Of a DNA stretch of 64,000 nucleotides, positions 20,194 to 28,580 are shown piece after piece. How positions within the stretch are numbered: position 1 is the first letter of the stretch; every line of letters starts with the position of its first letter. The position numbers and the translations under genes were made by a program. The notes under the pieces are model-generated. The model was not told the DNA's origin. It did not search any database and worked only from the letters and a program-made list of their open reading frames with translations. The DNA comes from Mycolicibacterium flavescens. Its GTDB lineage: Bacteria; Actinomycetota; Actinomycetes; Mycobacteriales; Mycobacteriaceae. The stretch is from positions 4,464,001 through 4,528,000 of the forward strand of contig LR134353.1 in the NCBI GenBank assembly GCA_900637135.1. Direction: 5' to 3'.

Positions 20194-20415
20194 TCAGGCT
20201 TGGTGTGCCCTGAGCCGCGTGCGCAGGCTCTTCAGCCGTGTTTCAGACCAGTTCTGTTCGAGGTAGTCCAGACACGTAACGCGGTCCGCTCCCCCGTGAA
20301 CCACCCTCCAGCCAGCTGAGACCGCCGCGAAGGCCGGCCACACGCCGTGCTGCGCCTCGTCGTTGACCACGACGAGCAAATTGCCGTTTTCGTCGTCGAA
20401 CGGGCGCTCGCTCAT
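20194..20415 (-). CDS. MbtH-like NRPS accessory protein
   Basis: A 73-residue protein of the usual MbtH size. Members bind NRPS adenylation domains and are often needed for their solubility or activity (family knowledge). It shows the family pattern: an N-D-E-A-Q stretch, a WP pair, AGW, then RVTCLDYLEQNW. It departs from the consensus at two places: HGVWP where SxWP is usual, and SAGW where PxGW is usual. The ATG is preceded by GGAGAGAACCG, a good ribosome binding site. It lies 37 bp upstream of the NRPS start on the same strand, so the two are almost certainly one operon and it should serve that enzyme. Confidence 0.95.
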   Translation of the reverse strand: MSERPFDDENGNLLVVVNDEAQHGVWPAFAAVSAGWRVVHGGADRVTCLDYLEQNWSETRLKSLRTRLRAHQA

Positions 20416-20588
20416 CGGTTCTCTCCAAACCCCCGCTTGAGTAAAACCAGTTCGACGCTAACTCGTCCTCGACGCGCTTATGCAGTTTCGGCAAAAAATT
20501 GTCGCCTCCGTAAGCAGCGGCTGATCCGCGATTTGTGGTTACATCAGCTAGCAAACGCCAGGACATGCGGGAGCGCTTCGCTGGGGCT

Positions 20589-21371
20589 CTAGAACCTGTA
20601 TTGGAAGAGTCGATCGTAATTTCGGGTCGTGCGGATCAGGCTCTGTATCCGGTACAGAAGTCGCGGGGTCGTGAGCGGTATTTTTTCGAATCCAGCGATG
20701 ACCGAGCTGTCGTCGATCAGGCGTAGTCGGGCATCCCACCGGGTGATCTCCCGACCGTCGCGCGTGCCCCATTTGATGATGCCCGATCTGGACAGTCGAG
20801 GTCCCCAGGGCGACAGGAGGTCGGCGAGGAGCTCTCCGCTATCGAAGCGATCGAGTAGCTGGGGCAGCAGCCGCTTCAGGTCATCCGGCGTGAGATACAT
20901 CAGAACACCCTCTGCGACGATCAGAGCGGGACCGCCTTTCGGGATCTGGTCAAGCCACAACGGGTCGGTGACCGACGAACCGATCATGTGATAGCGACCG
21001 GACTCGGCGTACAGCTGCCGACGCAACGCGATCACTTGCGGCAAGTCGACGTCGAACCATCTCACGCCAGGGGGTATTGTCAAACGTGTTGCGCGGCTAT
21101 GCAATCCACAACCTAGATGCAGTACGGTGGCATTCTGATGGGCGGCCAGGTAGTTGGTGACCAGTGCGTCGAACTGCGCGCCACGCAATGCCACGCCGAA
21201 CTGATTGATCGCCGGGCGTACGGCACGGTGGACACGCTCCCAGTCGTAATCGATGCGTGCGACGTGCTGTGCGGCGAGCTGGTCGTCCAGTATCGGTTGG
21301 GCCGATCGGCTCTCGCAGGCCCGCAGGTAAAGCATGCACAGTAGCGTCCACTCGACCGATCCCCAACGCAC
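20589..21371 (-). CDS. Class I SAM-dependent O-methyltransferase, TcmP/leucine carboxyl methyltransferase family
   Basis: 260 residues from a GTG. The SAM-binding loop VLHLGCGLHSR lies near residues 87-97, followed by the acidic-strand segment WFDVDLPQV and later AEGVLMYLTP, all typical of the PF04072/TcmP-like group, whose members methylate hydroxyl or carboxyl groups of small molecules. It is on the same strand as the mbtH-like and NRPS genes, 173 bp upstream, so a tailoring role on the peptide is likely but inferred. The start is odd: the frame stays open upstream for 22 more codons and codes VDFTGV, a family-like N-terminus, yet contains no ATG, GTG or TTG. A good GGAGG stands 5 nt before an ACG at 21431, which may be the true start (280 residues). 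Confidence 0.9.
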   Translation of the reverse strand: MRWGSVEWTLLCMLYLRACESRSAQPILDDQLAAQHVARIDYDWERVHRAVRPAINQFGVALRGAQFDALVTNYLAAHQNATVLHLGCGLHSRATRLTIPPGVRWFDVDLPQVIALRRQLYAESGRYHMIGSSVTDPLWLDQIPKGGPALIVAEGVLMYLTPDDLKRLLPQLLDRFDSGELLADLLSPWGPRLSRSGIIKWGTRDGREITRWDARLRLIDDSSVIAGFEKIPLTTPRLLYRIQSLIRTTRNYDRLFQYRF

Positions 21372-21431
21372 GCCGGTGAAGTCGACCCTGCCGCGATGAG
21401 CGTCGACCGGCTTTGGCGTTCCGGGATTCGT

Positions 21432-21842
21432 CGCGTCCTCCCTCGGCTCGCTCTACGCTTCTTGTCCCTCGGCGTTCGATGTGCTTGCCGCGTGGTCAGC
21501 GTAACGGCTTACGGTCGACGGCAGGTGGCACTTGCGACGAACCGTCTTCGGTGGCTGGGGGTGCCATAACCTGGCTGCGGCGTCGCTCCCAATCTCTTCT
21601 CGGTGATTCTCGCCGTCGTCGAACAGAATCTTCCGGCGTTCCTTTCGGAGACGTACGGGCGTTTGCGGCGGGTCGGGCGAATATTCATCGACCACCGAAT
21701 TCCACGATCCAGCGGGTGACGGCGGAATTCCTCCGGCACCAGCGGTCGATCGGCAACGATCTGTCCACCCCGCGGCCCGAGTACCGCTTCCTCGGCCTGC
21801 GGCCCGGCGACCTCGGATCGCTCTAGCCTCTTCCGTCGCGCG
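21432..21842. other. Intergenic stretch without a recognisable gene
   Basis: About 410 bp between the end of the GH65 gene and the methyltransferase, both on the minus strand. Open frames exist on both strands but are Arg/Ser-rich with no recognisable motif. The promoter of the peptide-synthesis operon is expected here; I see no convincing promoter or terminator. Confidence 0.5.
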
Positions 21843-24185
21843 TCACGCCCTTCGGTACGGCGCGCGGTGGGTCGGGAAGTCGATGTCGCGCTCTGGCGGC
21901 GGCTTCGGGAGCGGGAGGACCACCGCATCGTTGTCGACGGTCACCGCCTGACCGTGGTGGGTGAGGTGTACCGGATCACCCGACTGAAGGCGATACGTCG
22001 CCTCATGCGCGGTGACTTCCACCGCTAGGCAACTGTTGCGCCAGGTGAGCCTGAACGTCAGCCGGTTCAGCGCCGGCGGAAGTGCGGGGGCGAACGTCAG
22101 CTCGTCTCCGCGACAACGCATTCCGCCGAAGCCCGCCACGCAGACCAGCCACGTGCCGGCGAGCGCGGCGATGTGCAGCCCGCTGGACACGTTGTCGTGG
22201 AGGTTATGCAGGTCGATGAACGCCGTCTCGACCAAGTAGTCGTAGGCGAGCCGCAGCTGGCCGACCTCGGCAGCCAGCACCCCTTGTCCGCAGGCCGACA
22301 ACGATGAGTCCCGGACGGTCTGCGCTTCGTAGTACTCGAAATTGCGCAGCTTTTCCTGCGGAGTGAAGGCGTCGCCCCGCAAGTACATCGCCAGCGTGAG
22401 GTCCGCCTGCTTGACGACCTGGGTGCGATACAGCTCGAAGTACGGGTAGTTCAGCAGAAGCGGGTACGCGCTCGGCGGCGTCTCGGCGTAGTTCCACAGG
22501 GCCATCCGGGTGAAGCTCTCCGACTGCTCGTGCACTTCGAGGTCGTCGTTGAACGGCACCACCATGTGCGAGGCCGCGACGCGCCATACCGCGGTCTCTT
22601 CCGCGCTCACGCCGAGGCGGCGGGCCACCACCGGATTGCGCTCACAGGCGGCGGCGGCTTCGGTGAGATTGTGTTGGGCCATCAAGTTGGTGAACAGGTT
22701 GTTGTCCACCAGCGCGGTGTACTCATCAGGTCCGGTGACGCCGTCGATCCGGAACTGCCCCGTTGAATCGTGGTGACCGAGGCTGACCCACAGGCGTGCG
22801 GTCTCCACCAGCAGCTCGACGCCGTAGTCGTTCTCGAATTGCCGGTCTCCGGTCGCAGCGACGTATTGCGCTGTTGCATAGGCGATGTCGGCTGTCACGT
22901 GCACGGCCGCCGTCCCAGCCGGCCAGTAGCCGGAGCACTCGTCACCGTTGATCGTCCGCCACGCGAACATCGCTCCGTCATGGGCGAGTTCGCGAGCCCG
23001 TCGCTTGGCGCTCGGCAACGTGGAGTGCCGCCAGCGCAGTGCAGCGGCCGCCGCTTCCGGCATGGTGTGGATCAGCATGGGCAGCACGTAGATTTCGGTA
23101 TCCCAGAAGGCGTGTCCGCCGTATCCGGTTCCGGTGAGGCCCTTCGCCGAGATGGGTCGGCTTTCACCGCGGGCCCCCGCCTGCAGCACTTGGAACAACG
23201 CGTACCGGATCGCCTGTTGGAGTTCTGGATCGCCGTCGATCTCGATATCGGCGTGGGACCAGAACGCATCGAGGTATTCGCGTTGCGCTGACAGAAGATT
23301 GTCCCACCCGGTCTGTTTCGCCTGCGCGAGCGCGGCCTCCACCTGCGCCCGCAACGCCTCCGTCGAGCGTCTGCTCGACCATCCGTACGCGATGAACTTC
23401 GTCATCCGCAGTACCTGGCCCTTGGCGACGTCGACCGCGACGGTCATGCGCGCCAGGTCGTCTTCGGCGCGAATATCGCACGCGCTGCCGGACGGAAGGT
23501 CGAGCTGATGATCCATGCCGGCGGCGACACGCAATCCGGAATGTCTTGTGTGATGGACGAGCACTGCGGAACTTCGCTCTGCGAACGCGAATTCAGCGAC
23601 CAGGGGATGATCCAGTGCGGCCGCCAGCCGCGGATCGTCACTCGCGGTGACCACCGCCTCGTTGGCCAGCAAGTCGGACTGCACTACCAGTTCCAAGGAC
23701 GAGTCCAGCGGCTCCACCTCGTAGCGGATCGCGGCCACCGCGCGCTGGGTGAACGAGACCAAGCGCTCGGAGCTGATTCGGACGCACCGTCCGGTCTGTG
23801 ACGCCCAGACGGTGTTGCGGCGCAGCGTTCCGGTCCGGAAGTCGAGGATGTGTTCGTGTTCGACCACCCTGCCGTAGCGCATATCCATCGGCGAGTCCTG
23901 GACGAACAGCTGGATGATCTTTCCATCGGTTACGTTCACGATGGTCTGGCCATCCTCGGGATAGCCGTATCCACCTTCTGCATAAGGCAATTCGTGGTTC
24001 TCGTAGAACCCGTTCAGAAACGTGCCCGGTGTGCCAACCGGCTCTCCCTCGTCGAGGGATCCACGCAGACCGATGTGGCCGTTCGAGAGGGCGAAGATCG
24101 ATTCGACGTCCGGCAGCAAATCGAGATCGAAGCCGGACCACCGCAGTTCCCAGGGGGCAATCTCGAACTCAGGATGGGCTGCCAT
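21843..24185 (-). CDS. Glycoside hydrolase family 65 protein (alpha-glucoside phosphorylase or hydrolase)
   Basis: 780 residues, the usual GH65 length. GH65 enzymes act on trehalose, maltose or kojibiose by phosphorolysis or hydrolysis. The N-terminal beta-sandwich region includes FALSNGHIGLRG and FLNGFYENHELPY. The (alpha/alpha)6 catalytic part has GHAFWDTEIYVLPML and GDECSGYWPAGTAAVH. The motif IDGVTGPDEY holds the expected catalytic Glu. The start at 24185 (MAAHPEF) is chosen because family similarity begins there; the frame is open to 24218. No phosphoglucomutase gene, the common partner of phosphorylases, is adjacent. I cannot separate phosphorylase from hydrolase by eye. It is divergent from the permease to its right. 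Confidence 0.93.
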   Translation of the reverse strand: MAAHPEFEIAPWELRWSGFDLDLLPDVESIFALSNGHIGLRGSLDEGEPVGTPGTFLNGFYENHELPYAEGGYGYPEDGQTIVNVTDGKIIQLFVQDSPMDMRYGRVVEHEHILDFRTGTLRRNTVWASQTGRCVRISSERLVSFTQRAVAAIRYEVEPLDSSLELVVQSDLLANEAVVTASDDPRLAAALDHPLVAEFAFAERSSAVLVHHTRHSGLRVAAGMDHQLDLPSGSACDIRAEDDLARMTVAVDVAKGQVLRMTKFIAYGWSSRRSTEALRAQVEAALAQAKQTGWDNLLSAQREYLDAFWSHADIEIDGDPELQQAIRYALFQVLQAGARGESRPISAKGLTGTGYGGHAFWDTEIYVLPMLIHTMPEAAAAALRWRHSTLPSAKRRARELAHDGAMFAWRTINGDECSGYWPAGTAAVHVTADIAYATAQYVAATGDRQFENDYGVELLVETARLWVSLGHHDSTGQFRIDGVTGPDEYTALVDNNLFTNLMAQHNLTEAAAACERNPVVARRLGVSAEETAVWRVAASHMVVPFNDDLEVHEQSESFTRMALWNYAETPPSAYPLLLNYPYFELYRTQVVKQADLTLAMYLRGDAFTPQEKLRNFEYYEAQTVRDSSLSACGQGVLAAEVGQLRLAYDYLVETAFIDLHNLHDNVSSGLHIAALAGTWLVCVAGFGGMRCRGDELTFAPALPPALNRLTFRLTWRNSCLAVEVTAHEATYRLQSGDPVHLTHHGQAVTVDNDAVVLPLPKPPPERDIDFPTHRAPYRRA

Positions 24186-24389
24186 GACGCCATTATCGCC
24201 ACACCTCGGCGATCGCATGCCGTGATCGGCGAACGATACGGCGTTCTGGAGCGGTCGCCTTTCGACGCGCGGCGTCGTGAAATCACCGCGGAGTCGTGGT
24301 CATCCCCGCGATAATCGACCACAGCGTGCGTCAGACCACCTCGGAACGCCGTACAACAAGCGCAGGTGAAACGATCGAAAGTCCACAGA

Positions 24390-26213
24390 ATGTCTGAAGC
24401 AACACTGAGCTTGGTGATCGTCGGGGTCGCCGTCGTGTTGTTCATCTGGAACCGGCTCCCCGTCGAGGTCGTCGCGATCGGTGTGGCGTTGCTGCTGTAC
24501 TTCACCGGGCTGGTCGACACGAGGACGCTGTTCAGCGGATTCGGCGATGCGGTGATCGTGTTCATCGCGTCGCTCTTCGTGGTCAGCGAGGGCCTCGAGG
24601 CATCCGGGGTCACCGCCTGGGTGAGCCGGACGCTGACTCGGTTGGCAGGGCGGGCATACGCCCGCTTGACGGCCACCGTAATGTCTCTCGGCGCAATGGT
24701 CAGCGCGGTGATAACCGTCAACGGTGCGGCCGCGGCACTAGTCCCGGTGACGGTGTCGGTGGCGCGACGGGCGCGGATCGCGCCATCGAAAGTATTGATT
24801 CCGTTGGCGTTTGGCGCCAGTGCGGGGGCGCTGCTCACGCTGGGCGGCAGCCCGGTGAACGTCCTCATCTACGACGCATCGCGCGACCACGGCGGTTCCG
24901 GGTTCGGCTACTTCGAATTCGCGCTGGTCGGTGTCCCGCTGGTGCTCGTGACGGTGCTGGTTGCGGTGGTGTTCGGCCGTCGGTTGTTGCCGGAGCGGGA
25001 GTCGACCACCCTGCCCAGCGACTTCAGCGGGTACCTGCCGCGCCTCATGGAGCACTGGGGGCTGAATCGCCGCCTCTTCCGGCTCACGATCGATGAGGGG
25101 TCGGCTGCAGTGGGTGTGCCGGTGCGCGACGTTGTCAGTCCGCACGGTGCAGACTCGGAGGCGACCGGCGGCGGGGATCTGACTTTGGTGGCGGCGCAAT
25201 CGCGCGGCGGTCGGATCGTTGACGACCATCACCGGCTCGAGCCAGGAGATGCGCTCACCGTGGACGGGAACGACGAGGTAGTCGCCGCATTTGGGAAACG
25301 CACGGGGGGCTCGGTTGAGCGTCTGCCGAGTGGACAATCCGACGACCTGTTGGGCCCCGACACCGGGCTCGCCGAGCTGGTGGTTCCACCCCGGTCGGAC
25401 TGGTTGGGGCAGCAGGCTTTCCCCGGGCTCGACTGGAGCGGACTCACCGTCCTGTCCGTGCACCGGATGAACTCCGATGTGGGCGCCCGTGTTGTCGAAC
25501 TGGCACAGGGCGACACCATCCTGGTCCACGGCCAATGGGCGGCGATCGACCGCTTGACATCGTCGGGCTTGCTTGTCGTGGATTCGACCGAGGAGGTGAG
25601 GCGTCAGACGGTTGCGCTGAACCGCACGGCACCCCGAGCGCTTGCTGTGCTCGCGGCGATGATCGTTTTACTCGTGACGGGAATCGTGCCGCCGGCGGTG
25701 GCGGCATTGCTGGCCGCACTGGCGATGGTGGCGTCGCGCGTGGTGCGCACGGACCAGGTGTATCGCGCAATCCCATGGCAGACGATCATTCTCATCGGTG
25801 CGCTGATCCCGTTGTCCACAGCGATCCAGGCCAGCGGGGCGGCAGAGCAGATCGCCCGTCCGATCGTCGATCTGGTCGGCGACCGCAGCCCCTACCTGTT
25901 GCTCGCCGTGCTCTTCGTGCTCACGGCTGTCCTCGGACAGTTCATCTCCAACGTTGCCACGGTGTTGGTCGTGATACCGATCGCGGTGGCTGCGGCCACC
26001 GACAGCGGTATCTCAGTGCACGCGACGCTGATGCTCGTGGCGCTCGCGGGTGCGGCATCGCTGCTGACTCCGATCGCCACACCGGCCAACATGATCGTGC
26101 TGAACCCGGGTGGTTACCGCTTCGGCGACTACTGGCGGCTGGGCATCGTCACGATGGTGGCGTGGTTCGCGGTCGCGATGGTGGTGATTCCGGTCTGGTG
26201 GCCGCTGTATTGA
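24390..26213 (+). CDS. SLC13/DASS-type permease with central TrkA-C (RCK_C) domains
   Basis: 607 residues from the ATG at 24390; a GTG at 24366 in frame would add 8. Hydrophobic helices fill both halves. The first half has the FSGFGDAVIVFIASLFVVSEGL and LGGSPVNVLIYDAS segments typical of the SLC13/ArsB-like ion-transporter superfamily, and the last part has SNVATVLVVIPIAVA and LTPIATPANMIVLNPGGY. Between them (about residues 220-400) lie two soluble segments ending in GDALTVDGNDEVV and GDTILVHGQWAAI, the pattern of paired TrkA_C ligand-binding domains. Substrate (dicarboxylate, sulfate or other anion) cannot be told. It is divergent from the GH65 gene and followed by lactate dehydrogenase on the same strand. 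Confidence 0.92.
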   Translation: MSEATLSLVIVGVAVVLFIWNRLPVEVVAIGVALLLYFTGLVDTRTLFSGFGDAVIVFIASLFVVSEGLEASGVTAWVSRTLTRLAGRAYARLTATVMSLGAMVSAVITVNGAAAALVPVTVSVARRARIAPSKVLIPLAFGASAGALLTLGGSPVNVLIYDASRDHGGSGFGYFEFALVGVPLVLVTVLVAVVFGRRLLPERESTTLPSDFSGYLPRLMEHWGLNRRLFRLTIDEGSAAVGVPVRDVVSPHGADSEATGGGDLTLVAAQSRGGRIVDDHHRLEPGDALTVDGNDEVVAAFGKRTGGSVERLPSGQSDDLLGPDTGLAELVVPPRSDWLGQQAFPGLDWSGLTVLSVHRMNSDVGARVVELAQGDTILVHGQWAAIDRLTSSGLLVVDSTEEVRRQTVALNRTAPRALAVLAAMIVLLVTGIVPPAVAALLAALAMVASRVVRTDQVYRAIPWQTIILIGALIPLSTAIQASGAAEQIARPIVDLVGDRSPYLLLAVLFVLTAVLGQFISNVATVLVVIPIAVAAATDSGISVHATLMLVALAGAASLLTPIATPANMIVLNPGGYRFGDYWRLGIVTMVAWFAVAMVVIPVWWPLY

Positions 26214-26312
26214 CTCCGGGCCGGCGAACGGAAAGCCCCGCGGCAGGCTGATTTCCGTCCTATTTCCGTCTGGATCCATCCGGAACAGGCCCGCATCGTC
26301 GACTATGGAGCC

Positions 26313-27275
26313 ATGAGGAAGACATCGCAAGGGCTGTCGAACAAGGTCAGCATCGTCGGGATGGGCAGCGTCGGCACCGCGATCGCCTACGCCTGCCTGA
26401 TCCGGGGCTCCGCGGGTGCCCTGGCGCTCTATGACATCAACGCCAAGAAGGTCCGCGCCGAACTGCTCGACCTCAACCACGGCAGCCAGTTCGTACCTCA
26501 CTGCCCCACCATCGGCTCTGATGACATCGGCATCACCGCCGGTTCGAGGATCATCATCGTCACGGCAGGCGCCAAACAAGACGAGGGGCAGACCCGACTG
26601 GACTTGGCGACCACCAATGTGGCGATGGCGCAATCGTTGACGCCACAGCTGCTCGAACAGTCACCCGACGCGGTCATCGTGTTCGTCACCAACCCGGTCG
26701 ACGTCGTCACCTACGCCGCGGTCGAGGCGGTGGGCACTGACGATGGCCGGATATTCGGGTCCGGGACGGTGTTGGATTCCAGCAGGTTCCGCTATCTGAT
26801 CGCTCAGCGGGCTGACCTCGCCGTCGCCAATGTGCACGGCTTCATCGTGGGCGAACACGGCGATTCGCAGATCCCGCTGTGGTCGAGCGTGTCGATCGGC
26901 GGGGTGCCTGCCGAGAAGTTCCGCATCGACGGCACTGTGGTGTTCGACGAACCGACCCGTAACGAGATATCGGCGGCCGTCGTCAATGCGGCGTACGAGG
27001 TCATCGCCGGTAAAGGCGCGACGAGCCTGGCCATCGGACTGTCGACCGCCCGGATCATCGAGGCGATCCTCTACGACCAACACCGGGTGTTGCCGGTGTC
27101 GACCGTGCAGCGCGGCGTCTATGAGATCACCGATGTCTGCCTGTCATTGCCGACGGTCGTGACGGCCGCGGGTGCGGGCCGGGTGCTCGAAGTGCCGCTG
27201 TCGGTCTCCGAACTGCTCAGCTTGCAGGGTTCTGCGGCGACCCTCAAGCAGGCGCAGACGTCGCTGGGTCTGTAG
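26313..27275 (+). CDS. ldh: L-lactate dehydrogenase
   Basis: 320 residues, normal for the family; interconverts pyruvate and L-lactate with NADH in the cytosol. The Rossmann motif GMGSVG is near residues 16-21. GAKQDEGQTRLDL keeps the Gln that marks lactate rather than malate dehydrogenases. LDSSRFRYLI holds the substrate-binding Arg, and GEHGDSQIPLWS the catalytic His. The start ATG has TGGAG close upstream. Its last 32 bp overlap the end of the convergent acyltransferase gene. Confidence 0.97.
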   Translation: MRKTSQGLSNKVSIVGMGSVGTAIAYACLIRGSAGALALYDINAKKVRAELLDLNHGSQFVPHCPTIGSDDIGITAGSRIIIVTAGAKQDEGQTRLDLATTNVAMAQSLTPQLLEQSPDAVIVFVTNPVDVVTYAAVEAVGTDDGRIFGSGTVLDSSRFRYLIAQRADLAVANVHGFIVGEHGDSQIPLWSSVSIGGVPAEKFRIDGTVVFDEPTRNEISAAVVNAAYEVIAGKGATSLAIGLSTARIIEAILYDQHRVLPVSTVQRGVYEITDVCLSLPTVVTAAGAGRVLEVPLSVSELLSLQGSAATLKQAQTSLGL

Positions 27276-28563
27276 TCGACTCGTCGGTGGAGCCGCGGTC
27301 GCGGGGCGTGAGGGCGACCAACACCGCACCGGCACCGAACAGCAGCGTGGCGAGCAGCGGAAAACGCCCATCGGGCGCAAAGCCGTTGACCGTGAACAAC
27401 AGCGTGGCGGCCGACGCGATCAACGCCCCGGCGAACAAGGCCGCGGAACCCCAGCGTCCACCGAGCGGTATCACAACGGAGGGCAACGGCGCGGCGAACA
27501 ATGCTCGCTGCCACCACAGCAACGTCATCAGCACCACCGCCACAATGGAAATCGCCACAACCCAGACCAGGCGAACCAGCCACCATTCGGAGGTGCCGAG
27601 AGGCGGTTGAGGCAGGAGCCCCGTCGGATACCCGGCCAGTGCCACGATGACGACGGGCACCATATGCCACAAGTACAGCCCCATCACCGCGCTGTTGGCA
27701 GCCGCCAGCGGACGCTGCGCGCGGATCCTCTTGAGCCCACGATCGATGAACGGTGCGGCGGCCAGGAGAAGCCCGGCTTGAGCCGCGGCGAACGCCACCA
27801 AAGCCAGGGAGGGCGGAGCGGTGTTCTGCAGGTCCTCGCCCGGAATGCCGATCATGCTGACCGGATACGGGCCCCACGCGAGCAGCACCGTCAGCACAAC
27901 GGCCGAGACCCCTCCCAGCGCTAGCGGTCGGTATCCCGCCAACCTACCGCTGCGCCAAGCGATTCCGAGTTGATAACTCACCGCCCAACCCAGCACATAG
28001 TTGAGATAGCCGACGTAGGGTACGTCGGCGCCGATGTAGGCGACGTCGATGGCGCCGACCGCGATGGCCAACGCGGCCGGCACGGCAAGCCCCCATCGGT
28101 TGTCGGCGGCCATCGCCGCAGGCGTCGCCAAGATCACGAGCACGAAGGTGACCAGGAACCACAGGTGGTAGGCGACCGCCCACCCGCCGAACGCCAACTT
28201 CGAACTGCCCACACCGATTCCGAGCAGTACCAGCACCACGATCAACACCGCTGCCACGTACGCCGCAGTCGGACCCAGCGTCCTCGACAGCCGGTACCGC
28301 AACCACGTTTGCGGCGGCTCCACCCCGGCATTCTGCCGACGCGACCATGAGACCGCGCTCGCGTAACCAGCCATCAGGAAGAAGGCGGGGATCACCTGGA
28401 ACAGCAACGTCAGCCACTGCGTCCACGGCAACTCCTCCAGCAGGTTCTGCAGACCGAATTCACCGTCGTGATAGGTCGCAGACGCAGCAAGCCAATGCCC
28501 AACCACGACAAGTCCTATGGCCGAGACGCGATAGAAATCCACGGACAAGTCACGTTCGGTCAT
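27244..28563 (-). CDS. Acyltransferase family 3 (AT3) integral membrane protein
   Basis: 439 residues, with about ten hydrophobic helices. The N-terminus, DFYRVSAIGLVVVGHW, contains the conserved Arg and His of acyltransferase_3 proteins, which O-acylate sugars, lipids or envelope polymers from the membrane. The start at 28563 is fixed by a strong GGAGGTGG just upstream and lies 17 bp after the stop of the Ca-ATPase, so these two are probably co-transcribed; the open frame further upstream overlaps the ATPase and is not used. The C-terminal tail is hydrophobic and Thr/Ser-rich. Substrate unknown. Confidence 0.9.
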   Translation of the reverse strand: MTERDLSVDFYRVSAIGLVVVGHWLAASATYHDGEFGLQNLLEELPWTQWLTLLFQVIPAFFLMAGYASAVSWSRRQNAGVEPPQTWLRYRLSRTLGPTAAYVAAVLIVVLVLLGIGVGSSKLAFGGWAVAYHLWFLVTFVLVILATPAAMAADNRWGLAVPAALAIAVGAIDVAYIGADVPYVGYLNYVLGWAVSYQLGIAWRSGRLAGYRPLALGGVSAVVLTVLLAWGPYPVSMIGIPGEDLQNTAPPSLALVAFAAAQAGLLLAAAPFIDRGLKRIRAQRPLAAANSAVMGLYLWHMVPVVIVALAGYPTGLLPQPPLGTSEWWLVRLVWVVAISIVAVVLMTLLWWQRALFAAPLPSVVIPLGGRWGSAALFAGALIASAATLLFTVNGFAPDGRFPLLATLLFGAGAVLVALTPRDRGSTDESTTDPATSAPA

Positions 28564-28580
28564 ATCCACCTCCGTGCGCC

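Noticed and set aside
21413..21928. Plus- and minus-strand frames of about 137-139 codons in the gap after the GH65 gene
   Set aside because: Arg/Ser/Pro-rich, no motif, no good ribosome site; the minus one overlaps the end of the GH65 gene out of frame.
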